Part shown: positions 37,487-38,525 of the stretch, piece by piece
Position numbering within the stretch: the stretch's first letter is position 1
Layout: the number at the start of each line of letters is the position of its first letter
Assembly: GCA_001304855.1 (NCBI GenBank)
Contig: BBZN01000041.1
Coordinates: 1 to 38,525, forward strand
From: Clostridia bacterium UC5.1-1D2
GTDB lineage: Bacteria; Bacillota; Clostridia; Lachnospirales; Lachnospiraceae
Direction: 5' to 3'
DNA: 38,525 bases
Position numbers and translations under genes: made by a program
Notes under the pieces: generated by a model
The model's input: the letters and a program-made list of their open reading frames with translations, nothing else
What the model was told of the DNA's origin: nothing
Databases searched by the model: none

Positions 37487-37711
37487 TTGAATATGAAAAT
37501 CTTATCAAAATCCGTGGCCCGGGTGCAGCAAAGCTCCTGCGTGGCCTGCGGCTGCTGCCTGAAGGTATGTCCCCGCCAGGCCCTGAATATCTGGAAGGGC
37601 TCTTATGCGGTTGTGGACCAGGGGCTCTGCGTAGGCTGCGGCAAATGTGCAAATGAATGCCCCGCATCTGTCATCGATATCCTGCCAGGGCCTCGGCTCA
37701 GGCCGCCGTAG
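37487..37711 (+). CDS. Small 2x[4Fe-4S] ferredoxin-like protein
   Basis: About 74 residues with two cluster motifs: CVACGCCLKVCP and CVGCGKCANECP, each CxxCxxCxxxCP, the bacterial 2x[4Fe-4S] pattern. It carries electrons in the cytoplasm. I place the start at the TTG at 37487, nine bases after GGAGG (37473-37477); an ATG at 37493 is in frame and also possible, while the upstream GTG at 37445 would put the ribosome binding site inside the gene. It is 31 bases before the membrane iron-sulfur gene, to which it probably passes electrons. Confidence 0.85.
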   Translation: MNMKILSKSVARVQQSSCVACGCCLKVCPRQALNIWKGSYAVVDQGLCVGCGKCANECPASVIDILPGPRLRPP

Positions 37712-37742
37712 CTGTCTCAGATACAGAGAGGAGGGCTTTATT

Positions 37743-38470
37743 ATGAAATCATCCACTGTAAAAACAGGTTCCCGAAAACACTGGTACGACTATCTGTGGG
37801 CTGTATCTCTCACCTATCTGGCGCTGGGCTTTTTCAATATTATGTTTGCCTGGCTGGGACTTATATGTTTTATCGTTCCCCTTATGATATCGATTGTCAC
37901 AGGTTCCAAGGTTTACTGCAACCGATACTGTGGCAGAGGCCAGCTTTTTGCTGTCCTCGGAAAAAATTCCATCTCTCCGGCAACCGCCCTGTGCCCCGCT
38001 GGCTTAAATCCAAGGGGTTCCGCTACGGTTTTCTGGCCTTTTTTATGATTATGTTCTTCCAGATGCTCTTTAACACCTGGCTTGTCTTTCGGGGAACCAC
38101 AGATTTAAAGCAGGCGGTGACTCTGTTGTGGACCTTCCGCCTTCCATGGCGTCAGGCTTACCACGTAACAGGCCTTCCTCTTTGGACGGCTCAGTTTGCC
38201 TTCGGCTTTTACAGCGTTATGCTCACTTCCACTATCCTTGGACTGATCACCATGGTTCTGTTTAAGCCACGCTCCTGGTGCGTATACTGCCCTATGGGCA
38301 CTATGACCCAGCTTATCTGCCAGGCCAGGGCAGGGGGAGCTTGCCCTGCTGCGGCTCCGGCAGGGACGCCTCCTCCCATCCCCTGTCCTGAAAGGCGCCT
38401 CACAGACGCCCGGATTCCGGATACCTCCGCCTGTGGGTACACGCCAACGCCGCCAGCCACAAACCTGTGA
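37743..38470 (+). CDS. NapH/YccM-like membrane 4Fe-4S protein (one frameshift in the A-run 37971-37976)
   Basis: About 243 residues with GAGGAGG before the ATG. Two helices at the start (LWAVSLTYLALGFFNIMFAW, LICFIVPLMISIV) are followed by CNRYCGRGQLFAVLG, a Cys pair with the CGRGQ loop; one base restored in the A-run joins it to KKFHLSGNRPVPRWLKSKGF. Two more helices lead to WCVYCPMGTMTQLIC, a second Cys motif. This is the layout of NapH/polyferredoxin-type electron carriers in the membrane. The tail after LIC is Pro/Ala-rich and doubtful: another frame offers LPCCGSG, so a further indel may be present and the true C-terminus is uncertain. Confidence 0.72.
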
Positions 38471-38482
38471 CTGGCGGTGTTG
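38445..38482 (+). terminator. Possible terminator at the end of the iron-sulfur genes
   Basis: A 17-base near-perfect stem (38445-38461 with 38466-38482, one wobble and one mismatch) with a 4-base loop, overlapping the stop codon at 38468-38470. No T-run follows, so intrinsic termination is uncertain. Confidence 0.4.
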
Positions 38483-38525
38483 AATGAATGTATATGATTA
38501 CCGGAATTGATAAATTTAGAAGCCC

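Noticed and set aside
1..38525. CRISPR array, tRNA or rRNA genes, insertion sequence or prophage
   Set aside because: No regularly spaced repeats, cloverleaf-like or rRNA-like segments, transposase, integrase or phage structural motifs were found by reading both strands.

Overview
The window looks like chromosomal DNA of a Gram-positive member of the Clostridia, most likely Lachnospiraceae. This is inferred from the roughly even GC content, strong AGGAGG-type ribosome binding sites, TTGACA/TATAAT promoters, an LSGC-type lipobox protein, a Crh-like HPr protein, and the mix of AGCS and BCCT transporters, a LicD protein and TolC-family proteins. I see no rRNA, tRNA, CRISPR array, insertion sequence or phage gene.

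Layout. Positions 1-15.7 kb are a mosaic of small units: a sigma factor running off the left edge; a NUDIX and macrodomain pair (1.0-2.2 kb); a soluble hybrid sensor kinase (2.75-5.6 kb); an AGCS symporter; a divergent zinc phospholipase C-like gene; a lipoprotein with a secreted ComEC-like hydrolase; a BCCT transporter; a Crh-like HPr protein; and a tetR-tolC-tolC operon with a clear autoregulatory promoter/operator. From 36.5 down to 15.96 kb a single minus-strand block of 15 genes encodes a surface-glycan locus. It begins with a Wzt-type ABC ATPase with a glycan-binding tail, followed by a very large multidomain enzyme (methyltransferase, kinase-like region, coiled coil, two glycosyltransferases). 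Next come a complete GDP-D-glycero-D-manno-heptose pathway (GmhA, HddA, GmhB, HddC), a GT2 enzyme and three tandem polytopic GT-C-like membrane proteins. The block ends with three CDP-deoxysugar enzymes (RfbF, RfbG, RfbH), LicD and a GtrB-like polyprenyl-phosphate glycosyltransferase. The right end carries thioredoxin, a ferredoxin and a NapH-like membrane iron-sulfur protein on the plus strand.

How the genes work together (inference). The glycan locus reads as an ABC-exporter-dependent polysaccharide assembly system. Sugar nucleotides (GDP-heptose and a CDP-3,6-dideoxy sugar intermediate) are made, polymerised by cytoplasmic glycosyltransferases, and capped by a WbdD-like methyltransferase/kinase module. 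The cap would be recognised by the Wzt tail, and side groups added outside by GT-C enzymes and LicD. The Wzm permease, the initiating phosphosugar transferase, and the last CDP-sugar enzymes are not in the window.

Data-quality warning. More than half of the protein genes are broken by apparent single-base indels, about 36 in 38.5 kb. They are mainly 1-base deletions, often in homopolymers, and each is repaired by one base to give a continuous family-like protein. I treat these as likely sequencing or assembly errors and annotate the repaired genes as single CDS. Two related hairpin repeats (2.2 and 14.9 kb), a third similar element inside the heptose genes (28.4 kb), and a compact four-way-junction element at 36.6-36.8 kb are the main non-coding structures.
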